Assembly: GCF_001662075.1 (NCBI RefSeq)
Contig: NZ_LYPL01000021.1
Coordinates: 29,732-93,731, forward strand
Source: Rhizobium bangladeshense
GTDB lineage: Bacteria > Pseudomonadota > Alphaproteobacteria > Rhizobiales > Rhizobiaceae
Direction of reading: 5' to 3'
Length of the DNA: 64,000 nt
This document shows positions 42,693 through 49,780 of the stretch, one piece after another; position 1 is the first letter of the stretch, and every line of letters starts with the position of its first letter. Under the pieces are notes generated by a model, which worked only from the letters and a program-made list of their open reading frames with translations, was not told the origin of the DNA and did not search any database. The position numbers were made by a program, and so were the translations under genes.

Positions 42693-42710
42693 TGGGATTA
42701 GCTAATCCCA
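42693..42710 (+). promoter_or_regulatory. Perfect 18-bp palindrome, probable LysR operator
   Basis: TGGGATTAGCTAATCCCA is fully self-complementary, lies 24 bp upstream of the efflux gene start and 75 bp upstream of the divergent LysR gene. LysR-type regulators bind interrupted dyads of the T-N11-A type in exactly such shared promoter regions. The assignment to this regulator is inferred from position. Confidence 0.65.
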
Positions 42711-42784
42711 GCCGGCCCATTGCGCCAGACGCAACGGAAGCAATGCTCAGTTGCGCGCGGCGCCACGTCTGGTAGGATCGCGCC

Positions 42785-43684
42785 ATGTCTGATCTCGATC
42801 TGAACCTTCTCGTCGCGCTGGACGCTTTGCTGGCCGAGCGAAGCGTATCGGCTGCCGCACGCCGCCTTGGCCTCAGCACATCCGCCATGAGCCGGACACT
42901 GTCACGCTTGAGGACTGCGCTCGGTGATCCGATCCTGGTGCCGGCAGGCCGCGGCATGGTGGCGACACCCCATGCCCTGGCCATTGCCGAAGACGTGCAT
43001 CTGTTGAAAGACGCTGTGAAAGCTGTGCTGAGTCCGCCGTCGACCGTCGACATTCGGGAGGTGCGGCGCCACTTCACGATCCGCGCCAATGAAGCCTTCG
43101 TGCTTCTCTACGCCGCGGATCTGAGCGCTGCAGTGACGAATGCTGCACCGGGAATAAGGCTTCGTTTTGCGCCGAGATCCGACAAGGACGTTCAGGCTTT
43201 ACGGGAGGCGGCGATAGATCTGGATATCGGTGTGCTCCCGCGCGACAGCGGCGAGCTGCGTTGCCAGAGCCTCTTCGAGGATCGGTTCGTTGGCGTTGCA
43301 AGGGTGGGGCATCCGATCTTCGACGCAGATCGGATAACGGCCGAGCGCTATGCCGCCTGCGGCCACGTGCTTTTCTCGACGCAGGCGGACTACGCCGGTC
43401 CGGTCGACAGGGCGCTCGCCGAACTGGGCTTGGATCGGGATGCCAGACTGATCGTGCCAAGTTTCCCGGCGGTGATCGCCGTTGCAGCCTCATCCGATCT
43501 GATCGGTTCGGTTCCGAAGTCTTATTGCAAATCCGCCGCGATGAGGGAGATCAGAACCTTCGACCTGCCGGTCGCCGTGCCGGGTTTCAACATCGTTCAG
43601 GCCTGGCACCCGCGCATGGACGCTGATCCCGCTCATCGCTGGCTGAGGGCACTTATTTTCGAGACGTTCCACTCGATGAACTGA
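42785..43684 (+). CDS. LysR-family transcriptional regulator
   Basis: A 299-residue regulator. The winged helix-turn-helix is at residues 5-64 (LNLLVALDALLAERSVSAAARRLGLSTSAMSRTLSRLR). The effector-binding domain follows with HFTIRANEAFVLLYAADL and LDIGVLPRDSGELRCQSLFEDRFVGVARVGHP. It resembles the NodD/PcpR/DntR-like branch rather than CysB. Divergent from the efflux transporter, which is the likely target. Confidence 0.92.
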   Translation: MSDLDLNLLVALDALLAERSVSAAARRLGLSTSAMSRTLSRLRTALGDPILVPAGRGMVATPHALAIAEDVHLLKDAVKAVLSPPSTVDIREVRRHFTIRANEAFVLLYAADLSAAVTNAAPGIRLRFAPRSDKDVQALREAAIDLDIGVLPRDSGELRCQSLFEDRFVGVARVGHPIFDADRITAERYAACGHVLFSTQADYAGPVDRALAELGLDRDARLIVPSFPAVIAVAASSDLIGSVPKSYCKSAAMREIRTFDLPVAVPGFNIVQAWHPRMDADPAHRWLRALIFETFHSMN

Positions 43685-43795
43685 ACACGGTCAGGGTCGG
43701 CTCTTCACGAGGGCGCATAATGTCAGAAGCGCTTCGACGCCGGCCCATAGAGGCCATGGGCTCGCCTCGGTTCGAGTGAAGCGAGCCCTTCTGAC

Positions 43796-44239
43796 CTACT
43801 GCTCCGGCAGGATGATTTTATTGGTGGTGGTACTCTTGACCGGCTTCTCGCCGGGCACATGCGACATGGTGCGGGTCGTGCTCTGCAGCGTGTCGCCATC
43901 GGTGCTGGTCTTGGTGCGGGACTTGCTGAACGTCCCCTGATCGACCGCCTGGGCCTTGGTCTGCGCCTTCAGCTTGTCGCCATTGTCGTTGATATGCGTC
44001 TTGCTTTGCGCCTTGCCGTCGGTGGTGGCCGCACTTCCGCCCGATCCGATCGAGGATGTCGTGCCGCCGTCGGTCTGGCAGGCGCCTGCCGTGCCGACCG
44101 AGCTGGCGGATGTGCCCCCGGCCGAAGCGCTTCCGGCCGTTCCGACGGTTCCGGCAGCAGTGCATTCCTCTGCAAAAGCGACCGGGCTCGCCGCGAGCAG
44201 CGCGATGGACGCGGCTGCGATGAGGTTGATAGGTTTCAT
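43796..44239 (-). CDS. Small secreted Ser/Thr/Gly-rich protein (third of a tandem set)
   Basis: A 147-residue protein: signal peptide MKPINLIAAASIALLAASPVAFA, a Gly/Ser/Ala repeat zone (TVGTAGSASAGGTSASSVGTAG, with one Cys and a second Cys near the mature start), then a charged Thr/Lys/Gln-rich C-terminal half with KSRTKTSTDGDTLQSTTRTM. No known domain. It shares the TVGTAGS/SSVGTAG repeat with the gene at 44643 and lies 9 nt behind the gene at 44249, so the three appear to be related and cotranscribed. Confidence 0.7.
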   Translation of the reverse strand: MKPINLIAAASIALLAASPVAFAEECTAAGTVGTAGSASAGGTSASSVGTAGACQTDGGTTSSIGSGGSAATTDGKAQSKTHINDNGDKLKAQTKAQAVDQGTFSKSRTKTSTDGDTLQSTTRTMSHVPGEKPVKSTTTNKIILPEQ

Positions 44240-44248
44240 AGCCGTCTC

Positions 44249-44593
44249 CTATTTTGTGGGCTTGCTGACGGAACAGGTTCCGTCCGAACGTTTCGTGATC
44301 ACGGTGCCGTCAGGCCGGGTGATGCTTGCGGTGGAAAAGCTGTCGACGCTTCCGGATCCGGCCGAGGAGCCGGCAGAGGCGGACGACGAGGATGAGCCGG
44401 CCGCCCCGCTCCCTGTTGTGGTCGAGGAAGACACCTGCCCATTGCCAGCCGTCACGGTGGTGGACGTATTACCCGCCTGTGACTGAACGATCGTGCAGGT
44501 CGTTCCGTCATCGAGCTTGATCTCCTCCGACAGGGTTGGGCCGGCGATCAGAGCGAGCGAAGCGGCGAGTGCGATTGTGGAAAACCGGGTCAT
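44249..44593 (-). CDS. Small secreted Ser/Gly-rich protein (second of a tandem set)
   Basis: A 114-residue protein with signal peptide MTRFSTIALAASLALIAGPTLS. The mature part opens EEIKLDDGTTCTIVQSQAGN, then a run of Ser, Gly, Thr and Ala (about residues 52-85), then SITRPDGTVITKRSDGTCSVSKPTK. Two cysteines bracket the low-complexity core. GGGAG lies 7 nt upstream of the ATG. Function unknown; the layout suggests an extracellular or periplasmic structural role, which is inference. Confidence 0.7.
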   Translation of the reverse strand: MTRFSTIALAASLALIAGPTLSEEIKLDDGTTCTIVQSQAGNTSTTVTAGNGQVSSSTTTGSGAAGSSSSSASAGSSAGSGSVDSFSTASITRPDGTVITKRSDGTCSVSKPTK

Positions 44594-44613
44594 TGGTTTA
44601 CTCCCAAAGGTTT

Positions 44614-44638
44614 GGCCGGCGCCCCAAGGGCGCCGGCC
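44614..44638 (-). promoter_or_regulatory. Perfect 11-bp hairpin between the first and second secreted-protein genes
   Basis: GGCCGGCGCCC and GGGCGCCGGCC pair perfectly around a 3-nt CAA loop, 4 nt after the stop of the first gene and just before the ribosome-binding site of the second. There is no T-tract on the minus strand. It could be a partial terminator or a 3'-end stabiliser that makes the first gene's transcript more abundant. Confidence 0.6.
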
Positions 44639-44642
44639 GGGA

Positions 44643-45113
44643 TCATTTGCAGTCCTCGGTGCCGGGAGCATCCTTCTTGACCTGGCCGGGCGCGCAGCCC
44701 TTCTTGCCCTGGTTGTCATGCGAGGTGCCTGCCGCACTGCTGCCGGTGCCGACCGTGCTGCCCGTCTTGTCGCCGTCCGCGGACGAAGCCCCGGTGCCGA
44801 CGCTCGATGCCGCGTTCGCATCGCCCGAGCCCGCGGCCGAACCGCCGGTGCCGACCGTACTGCTGGACGTGCCGCCGCCAGCCGATGAGCCGCCGGTGGC
44901 GGTCGTCGAAGACGTGCCGGATTTGCAGGTCGTCGTACCGTCCGGGCAGGTGCCTCCGGCAGAGCTGCCACCAGTCCCGACGGTGCTGCTCGCAGTTCCG
45001 CCGCCGGCCGTTGATCCGCCGGTTCCGACCGTGCTTGACGATTGCGCGAAGCCGGACGCCGCCGTGCCAGCCAGAAGGGCCGCCGCCAGTGCCAGATGTG
45101 TTACCTTCATCAT
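44643..45113 (-). CDS. Small secreted protein with TVGTGGSSAGG repeats (first of a tandem set)
   Basis: A 156-residue protein with signal peptide MMKVTHLALAAALLAGTAASGFAQ. The mature chain is built from about six imperfect units of the form SSTVGTGGSSAGG, interrupted by a Cys pair (TCPDGTTTCKSG), and ends in a charged tail with two more cysteines (KKGCAPGQVKKDAPGTEDCK). No known domain. GGAGGA precedes the start. It is the promoter-proximal gene of the set and faces a 228-bp intergenic region. Confidence 0.72.
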   Translation of the reverse strand: MMKVTHLALAAALLAGTAASGFAQSSSTVGTGGSTAGGGTASSTVGTGGSSAGGTCPDGTTTCKSGTSSTTATGGSSAGGGTSSSTVGTGGSAAGSGDANAASSVGTGASSADGDKTGSTVGTGSSAAGTSHDNQGKKGCAPGQVKKDAPGTEDCK

Positions 45114-45341
45114 GGTGAAATTCCTCCGTTTGTTTTTGAGCAACTGCCGCATCGAGAGGATGGACAGTTCCCTGACAAACTTCGGTTGGGTCAGGCTGTT
45201 CCTATGCTAGGCATTCAGTCGGAAGGGCCTCGGACCTTCGTCCGAGCCGCAGCGGCAGGCGGGCTGTTTGCGGGAATCATTTAGCCAGATGGCATCAAGC
45301 GAGCGCCGGCCAAGCTGGCTCGGTTGCAGCTTCGCAACCAT

Positions 45342-46028
45342 CTACGCCTCGGCCGGAAACAGCCTCAGGAACTGCCGGTCGCCTTCCGGCGAAAAGGTGA
45401 TCGAGCGGCTTTCGGCGGTGCGCCTGGCCCAGCCCTTGTCGAGAAAGTTCGACAGCAGCGCCTTGCCGAGACTGCCGGCAAGATGCGCCCGTCTTTCGCT
45501 CCAGTCGAGGCAGGAGCGGCAGAGCGGGCGGCGCGATGATCGGAGGTCGCCGACATCGATGCCGATGCGCTTGAGATCGCTTTCGCCCTTTTCCGTCAGC
45601 GCCAGGCCGTCGCCGATCGCTGCAATCGCGCCTGAGGCAATCAGGCTGTCGAGCATGCGCACGCCGTAATCGCCGGCGAGATGATCGTAGCAGATGCGTG
45701 CCTTGCGCAATGCCGGTTCCTTCGGCCCCGGCCGGTGGCGCAGATGCCCGCGCCCGGCGGCAAAGCCCATCATGCTTTCGATCAGCCGGGCGACGGCCTC
45801 GTCGGCCAGCGTGAAATAGCGGTGACGCCCCTGCTTGCGCTGGGCAAGCAGGCCGCCGGCTTCGAGCTTGGCAAGATGCGTGCTCGCCGTCTGCAGCGTG
45901 ATGCCGCCGACGCCGGCAAGCTCGGTCGCCGTCAGCGCCCGGCCACCTGTCAGCGCCGCCAGCATGTTGGCGCGGGCGGGATCGCCGATCAGCGCGCCGA
46001 TTTGTGCAATGTCAGGGCCTTCCTTCAT
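45342..46028 (-). CDS. ArsR-family winged-helix transcriptional regulator
   Basis: A 228-residue regulator: N-terminal ArsR-type helix-turn-helix (about residues 10-85; DPARANMLAALTGGRALTATELAGVGGITLQTASTHLAKLEAGGLL) followed by a longer C-terminal region with several cysteines (RRPLCRSCLDW) that could bind an effector or metal. The length exceeds simple ArsR proteins (about 100 residues). It is divergent from a NIPSNAP/ABM gene pair and probably controls it. Confidence 0.87.
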   Translation of the reverse strand: MKEGPDIAQIGALIGDPARANMLAALTGGRALTATELAGVGGITLQTASTHLAKLEAGGLLAQRKQGRHRYFTLADEAVARLIESMMGFAAGRGHLRHRPGPKEPALRKARICYDHLAGDYGVRMLDSLIASGAIAAIGDGLALTEKGESDLKRIGIDVGDLRSSRRPLCRSCLDWSERRAHLAGSLGKALLSNFLDKGWARRTAESRSITFSPEGDRQFLRLFPAEA

Positions 46029-46047
46029 AGTTCGATCGTAACCGAAG

Positions 46048-46065
46048 CATTGTCGGCAGGCAATG
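46048..46065 (+). promoter_or_regulatory. Inverted repeat in the ArsR/NIPSNAP divergent promoter
   Basis: CATTG-N8-CAATG at 46048-46065 lies in the 69-bp gap between the two divergent genes. It is short, but its position fits an ArsR-type operator. Low certainty. Confidence 0.35.
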
Positions 46066-46097
46066 TGCGAAAACGGGGAAGCACAAAGGAGAACCCG

Positions 46098-46427
46098 ATG
46101 ATCACCTGCTTCATCCGCTACGAGATCGACCCCTTCAAGAAGGAGGCCTTTGCCGAATATGCCCGCAACTGGGGCCAGGCAATCCCTCGGAACGGCGCCG
46201 ACCTGATCGGCTATTTCGGCCCGCACGAGGGATCGGCGACGACGGCTTACGGCGTCTACAACATCGACAGCCTCGCCGCCTACGAGGCCTATCGCGCCAG
46301 GCTGGCCGCCGACCTGCTCGGCCGCGACAATTACGAATTCGCCAGGCGCGAAGGCTTCATCCTCAAGGAGGACCGCATCTTCCTCAAAAACGTCTCCGCC
46401 CCTCACGCCAAGCTGGTGCTGCCATGA
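46098..46427 (+). CDS. NIPSNAP-family protein
   Basis: A 109-residue dimeric alpha/beta barrel protein: MITCFIRYEIDPFKKEAFAE, then WGQAIPRNGADLIGYFGPHEGSATTAYGVYNIDSLAAYEAYRARL, the NIPSNAP signature. Biochemical function is unknown. AAAGGAG precedes the ATG. Its stop overlaps the start of the next gene (ATGA), so the two barrels are coupled. Confidence 0.85.
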   Translation: MITCFIRYEIDPFKKEAFAEYARNWGQAIPRNGADLIGYFGPHEGSATTAYGVYNIDSLAAYEAYRARLAADLLGRDNYEFARREGFILKEDRIFLKNVSAPHAKLVLP

Positions 46428-46774
46428 TCGCCGTCATCTTCGAAGTCGTGCCCTATATGGGCGAACGCCACAAATATCTCGACCTCGCCGGCGAGCTCAG
46501 ATCAGAACTCGAAAAGATCGACGGCTTCATCTCGATCGAACGTTTCGAGAGCCTGACGAACCGCGGCAAGCTGCTGTCGCTCTCCTTCTTCCGCGACGAG
46601 GAGGCCGTCAAAAAATGGCGCAACCTCGATGCCCACCGGGCCGCCCAGCAAGCCGGCCGCAGCGGCATCTTCGCCGATTACCGCCTGCGGATTGCCAGCG
46701 TCGTCCGCGATTACGGCATGTTCGAACGCGACGAGGCGCCGGCCGATAGCCGCGAGGTTCACGATGCGGCGTGA
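46424..46774 (+). CDS. Antibiotic biosynthesis monooxygenase (ABM) domain protein
   Basis: A 116-residue ABM-fold protein (MIAVIFEVVPYMGERHKYLD, IDGFISIERFESL, KLLSLSFFRDEEAVKKWRNL), commonly annotated as a possible quinol or antibiotic monooxygenase. The last codons overlap the convergent downstream gene by 16 nt. Coupled to the NIPSNAP gene and likely under the ArsR-type regulator. Confidence 0.85.
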   Translation: MIAVIFEVVPYMGERHKYLDLAGELRSELEKIDGFISIERFESLTNRGKLLSLSFFRDEEAVKKWRNLDAHRAAQQAGRSGIFADYRLRIASVVRDYGMFERDEAPADSREVHDAA

Positions 46775-47211
46775 CGCGTGGTGACCACTACGCGCGGTTC
46801 ACCGGGATTGCGCATGTCCGGGCAGCCTCTTGAGTTTCCTTCTTTCATGGTCACAACCGCATAGGGTTTAAATTCTGCAGACCATCTTTCATCGTGGTCC
46901 TGATAACCTGCCTTCGAAACGCACCAGGCCCATCGGTATTCCACCGTTCCGTGCATCATAAGCGGATATCTGGTATGCCACTCCTTCACCTTAGGAAATG
47001 AGGCCCTCCCATCGGTGTCCGTCAACACGACGGCTACCGCGTGCTTGGCACTGGGGATCGCGCGCATATTGAGCCTCACCTGCGCCCCTTGGATCGGCGT
47101 GCCCGTCTCCGATCTCACAGTTAGTGATGCCTCTGGTTGGACGGTCTCATGGAGTGGCAAGCCGCATCCCGCCAGCATCAAAACCGCTCCCGACGCTATG
47201 CCCCGCGCCAT
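46759..47211 (-). CDS. Hypothetical lipoprotein, 150 residues
   Basis: Predicted lipoprotein: MARGIASGAVLMLAGC ends in a lipobox (LAGC). The mature part begins GLPLHETVQPEASLTVRSETGTPIQGAQVRL, a pattern like carboxypeptidase-regulatory (bacterial Ig-like) domains, then ALV-type strands and a Cys pair (WCVSKAGY, RGCPDMRNPG). Function unknown. Base composition is lower in GC than its neighbours, hinting at horizontal acquisition. No good ribosome-binding site is seen; a TTG ten codons upstream is an alternative. Confidence 0.6.
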   Translation of the reverse strand: MARGIASGAVLMLAGCGLPLHETVQPEASLTVRSETGTPIQGAQVRLNMRAIPSAKHAVAVVLTDTDGRASFPKVKEWHTRYPLMMHGTVEYRWAWCVSKAGYQDHDERWSAEFKPYAVVTMKEGNSRGCPDMRNPGEPRVVVTTRHAAS

Positions 47212-47537
47212 TGTATTGGCCAAAGTTACTGTCACGCCCAAACCGCCTGCTCCTGGATATACGGACGCATCTTACGGCGGCTATGGGTGAGCGCCAGACG
47301 AAAACCGCTGATTGTAGCTTGCCACTTGAACTTTCATTTATTTGCAGTTCTATGTCAAACCTACCGTCCTTAAAGAACGGTTCGACCATTAGCCCTCGAC
47401 AGTCGCGGCTATCGCCACCGTCGATTGGCCGCCGTCCTGAATAAATTCCCGAAATCGGCCACCCCTTCAGGCTTTGGTAACTAAGTTGCGTAACCATAAC
47501 GGAGAGTTAAGCGTACAGCGTATGAGTGAGTATCAGA
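47212..47537. promoter_or_regulatory. Promoter region of ccrM with near-consensus CtrA box
   Basis: 326 bp, less GC-rich than its surroundings. At 47496-47510 the sequence ATAACGGAGAGTTAA reads on the minus strand as TTAA-N7-TTAT, one mismatch from the CtrA site TTAA-N7-TTAA, 27 bp before the ccrM ATG. In Caulobacter, CtrA activates ccrM late in the cell cycle. Two GTAA elements lie just upstream (47477-47493). Nothing else is recognised. Confidence 0.5.
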
Positions 47538-48680
47538 ATGGCATCAGTTTTTCCGCTTGCCGACCTCAAGGCCTCCGTCAAGTCGGATTCCCGGCCGGAT
47601 TCTTGGGTTGACACGATCATCAAGGGCGATTGCGTCAGCGCCCTTGAAGCCTTGCCCACCCACTCCGTCGACGTGATCTTCGCCGACCCGCCCTATAACC
47701 TCCAGCTCGGCGGGACGCTGCACCGTCCCGATCAGTCGCTGGTCGATGCGGTCGATGATGAATGGGACCAGTTCGCCTCCTTCGAGGCCTACGACGCCTT
47801 CACCCGCGCCTGGCTACTCGCCTGCCGCCGTGTCTTGAAACCATCAGGCTCGATCTGGGTGATCGGCTCCTACCACAATATCTTCCGCGTCGGCGCCACG
47901 CTGCAGGATCTGAACTTCTGGATCCTCAACGACATCATCTGGCGCAAGACCAATCCGATGCCGAATTTCAAGGGCCGCCGTTTCCAGAACGCCCATGAGA
48001 CGATGATCTGGGCAAGCCCCAATGCCAAGGCCAAGGGCTATACCTTCAATTACGATGCGATGAAGGCCGCCAATGACGACGTGCAGATGCGCTCGGACTG
48101 GCTGTTCCCGATCTGCAACGGCAATGAGCGGCTCAAGGGCGAGGACGGCAAGAAGGTGCATCCGACCCAGAAGCCGGAAGCGCTGCTTGCCCGGGTCATC
48201 ATGGCTTCGACGAAGCCGGGCGATATCGTGCTCGATCCCTTCTTCGGTTCGGGAACGACGGGCGCCGTCGCCAAGCGTCTCGGCCGCCACTTCGTCGGCA
48301 TTGAGCGCGAGCAGGATTATATCGATGCGGCATCGGCCCGCATCGCCGCCGTTGAGCCGCTCGGCAAGGCGGAACTGACCGTCATGACCGGCAAGAAGGC
48401 CGAGGTTCGCGTCGCCTTCAACGTGCTTGTCGAAAGCGGCCTCATCAAGCCCGGTCAGGTGCTGACCGACGCCAAGCGCCGTTACAGCGCCATCGTGCGG
48501 GCCGACGGCACGGTCGCCTCAGGCGGCGAGGCCGGCTCCATTCATCGTCTGGGCGCCAAGGTGCAGGGGCTCGATGCATGCAACGGATGGACCTTCTGGC
48601 ATTTCGAAGACGGGCAGTCCCTGCGCCCGATCGACGATTTGAGGTCCGTCATCCGCAGTGATCTGGCAAAGGTGGATTGA
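47538..48680 (+). CDS. ccrM: Cell-cycle-regulated adenine-N6 DNA methyltransferase (GANTC)
   Basis: Methylates adenine in GANTC after replication and is essential in several alphaproteobacteria. The 380-residue protein is a beta-class enzyme: catalytic motif FADPPYNLQLGGTL near residue 50 precedes the SAM-binding VLDPFFGSGTTGAVAKRLGRHFVGIE near residue 235. The C-terminal RAMA domain (about 290-375; VLVESGLIKPGQVLTDAKRRY, GWTFWHFEDGQSL) is typical of CcrM. A GTG four codons earlier is an alternative start. No ordinary ribosome-binding site is visible. Confidence 0.94.
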   Translation: MASVFPLADLKASVKSDSRPDSWVDTIIKGDCVSALEALPTHSVDVIFADPPYNLQLGGTLHRPDQSLVDAVDDEWDQFASFEAYDAFTRAWLLACRRVLKPSGSIWVIGSYHNIFRVGATLQDLNFWILNDIIWRKTNPMPNFKGRRFQNAHETMIWASPNAKAKGYTFNYDAMKAANDDVQMRSDWLFPICNGNERLKGEDGKKVHPTQKPEALLARVIMASTKPGDIVLDPFFGSGTTGAVAKRLGRHFVGIEREQDYIDAASARIAAVEPLGKAELTVMTGKKAEVRVAFNVLVESGLIKPGQVLTDAKRRYSAIVRADGTVASGGEAGSIHRLGAKVQGLDACNGWTFWHFEDGQSLRPIDDLRSVIRSDLAKVD

Positions 48681-48745
48681 GCACCCCCTTCGCGGGATCG
48701 AATAATCTTCTTCCGGTTTCCTCCAGTTGCGGAAGAAGGCCAAGG

Positions 48746-48770
48746 CGCCCGGGGCTCGAACCCCCGGGCG
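48746..48770. terminator. Bidirectional hairpin between ccrM and the SnoaL-like gene
   Basis: Perfect 9-bp stem CGCCCGGGG / CCCCGGGCG with a 7-nt loop (CTCGAAC on the plus strand, GTTCGAG on the minus strand), extended by GAAGA/TCTTC flanks. It lies between convergent genes. The T-content after the stem is modest, so it is a likely but not textbook terminator. The loop and upper stem mimic a tRNA T-arm. Confidence 0.6.
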
Positions 48771-48794
48771 TCTTCGATTTTACAATCCCAATAG

Positions 48795-49160
48795 TCAGAA
48801 GTCTTTGTAGTCGGTGACCTCGACGCGGGTAATGCGGCCCTCTTCATTGAAGGTGATCGTCTCCTCGCCCTCGCGGACCAGCGGCTTGCCCGTTTTGCTG
48901 TGGGTGGCGCGGAGCGACCAGACGGCCCGGCCGGACAGCGGCGTCAGCGTTTCGACAAGCGAATTCTCCGCCGTCTGATCGGGATAGTCGTCGAAATAGC
49001 GCCGGAAGGCGGCCATGATCTCGCTCCGCCCGGCAAGGCTGCCGACGCCGTTCGAGACATAGGTCGAGTCATCGGCGAAATAGGCCTCTATCGCGGGAAA
49101 ATCGAGAGCGTTGATGGCGGCGTGGAAGCGCTCGATTTCCTCTGCCGGATCGAAAGTCAT
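48795..49160 (-). CDS. SnoaL/NTF2-like family protein
   Basis: A 121-residue cone-shaped NTF2-like fold protein: EEIERFHAAINALDFPAIEAYFADDSTYVSNGVGSLAGRSEIMAAFRRYFDDYPD is the standard N-terminal helix-plus-strand part, and VREGEETITFNEEGRITRVEVTDYKDF the closing strands. Family members are isomerases, cyclases or binding proteins; none can be assigned. Third gene of the mutY operon, 3 nt after the HAD gene. Confidence 0.83.
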   Translation of the reverse strand: MTFDPAEEIERFHAAINALDFPAIEAYFADDSTYVSNGVGSLAGRSEIMAAFRRYFDDYPDQTAENSLVETLTPLSGRAVWSLRATHSKTGKPLVREGEETITFNEEGRITRVEVTDYKDF

Positions 49161-49163
49161 GTC

Positions 49164-49778
49164 TCAGACCTTCACGCCGTAAGCGGCAAGATCGCTGCGC
49201 AGTTTTTCAGCGCCCGAAAACAGCACCGCGTTCCAGCCGAATTCCTTGGCGCCTTCGACATTGGCCGGCGCATCGTCGATGAAGATCGTCGCCTTGGGAT
49301 CGAGCCCGAAGCTTTTCGTATGCGTCTCGTAGATGGCGATATCCGGCTTGATCAGGCCGACGTCGCCGGAAACGGTAACGCCGCGCGGCAGGGTGAGGAA
49401 GGGGAAGCGCGCCTGCGCCTCGCGAAAAGTGTCGGAGGCAAAATTGGTGAGCATCGTCACGTCGCGCCCTTCGGCGATCAGCCCTTCCAGGATGGCGACG
49501 CTATCCTCATAGGCGTGCGGTACCATCTCGTGCCAGTACTTGCGGAAGGCACGGATATGCTCTTCGCGGGCCGGATGCGCGGCAATCAGCAGCGCTTCTG
49601 CCTCTTCCCATGTGCGGCCGCGATCCTGCTCGACGTTCCAGTCATGGGTGCAGATATTGGCGAAAAACCAGTTGCGCTCGCTCTCATCGGGGATGAGGCG
49701 GCTGAAAGGAAGATGCGGATCGTAATGAATAAGGACTTTGCCGATATCGAAAACGATATGTCTTATCTCAGGGGTCAT
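49164..49778 (-). CDS. HAD-family hydrolase (YihX-like)
   Basis: A 204-residue HAD hydrolase. Motif I is IVFDIGKVLIHYDP, with the nucleophile Asp but Gly at the usual second-Asp position, as in YihX-type sugar phosphatases. Motif II VTMLTNFAS, motif III Lys in GLIKPDIAIYE, motif IV TIFIDDAPANVEGAKEFGW. Substrate unknown. It starts 2 nt after the mutY stop. Confidence 0.87.
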   Translation of the reverse strand: MTPEIRHIVFDIGKVLIHYDPHLPFSRLIPDESERNWFFANICTHDWNVEQDRGRTWEEAEALLIAAHPAREEHIRAFRKYWHEMVPHAYEDSVAILEGLIAEGRDVTMLTNFASDTFREAQARFPFLTLPRGVTVSGDVGLIKPDIAIYETHTKSFGLDPKATIFIDDAPANVEGAKEFGWNAVLFSGAEKLRSDLAAYGVKV

Positions 49779-49780
49779 GG

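Noticed and set aside
48740..48790. A tRNA gene on the minus strand
   Set aside because: Only a T-arm-like hairpin is present. No acceptor stem, anticodon arm or D-arm can be folded around it.
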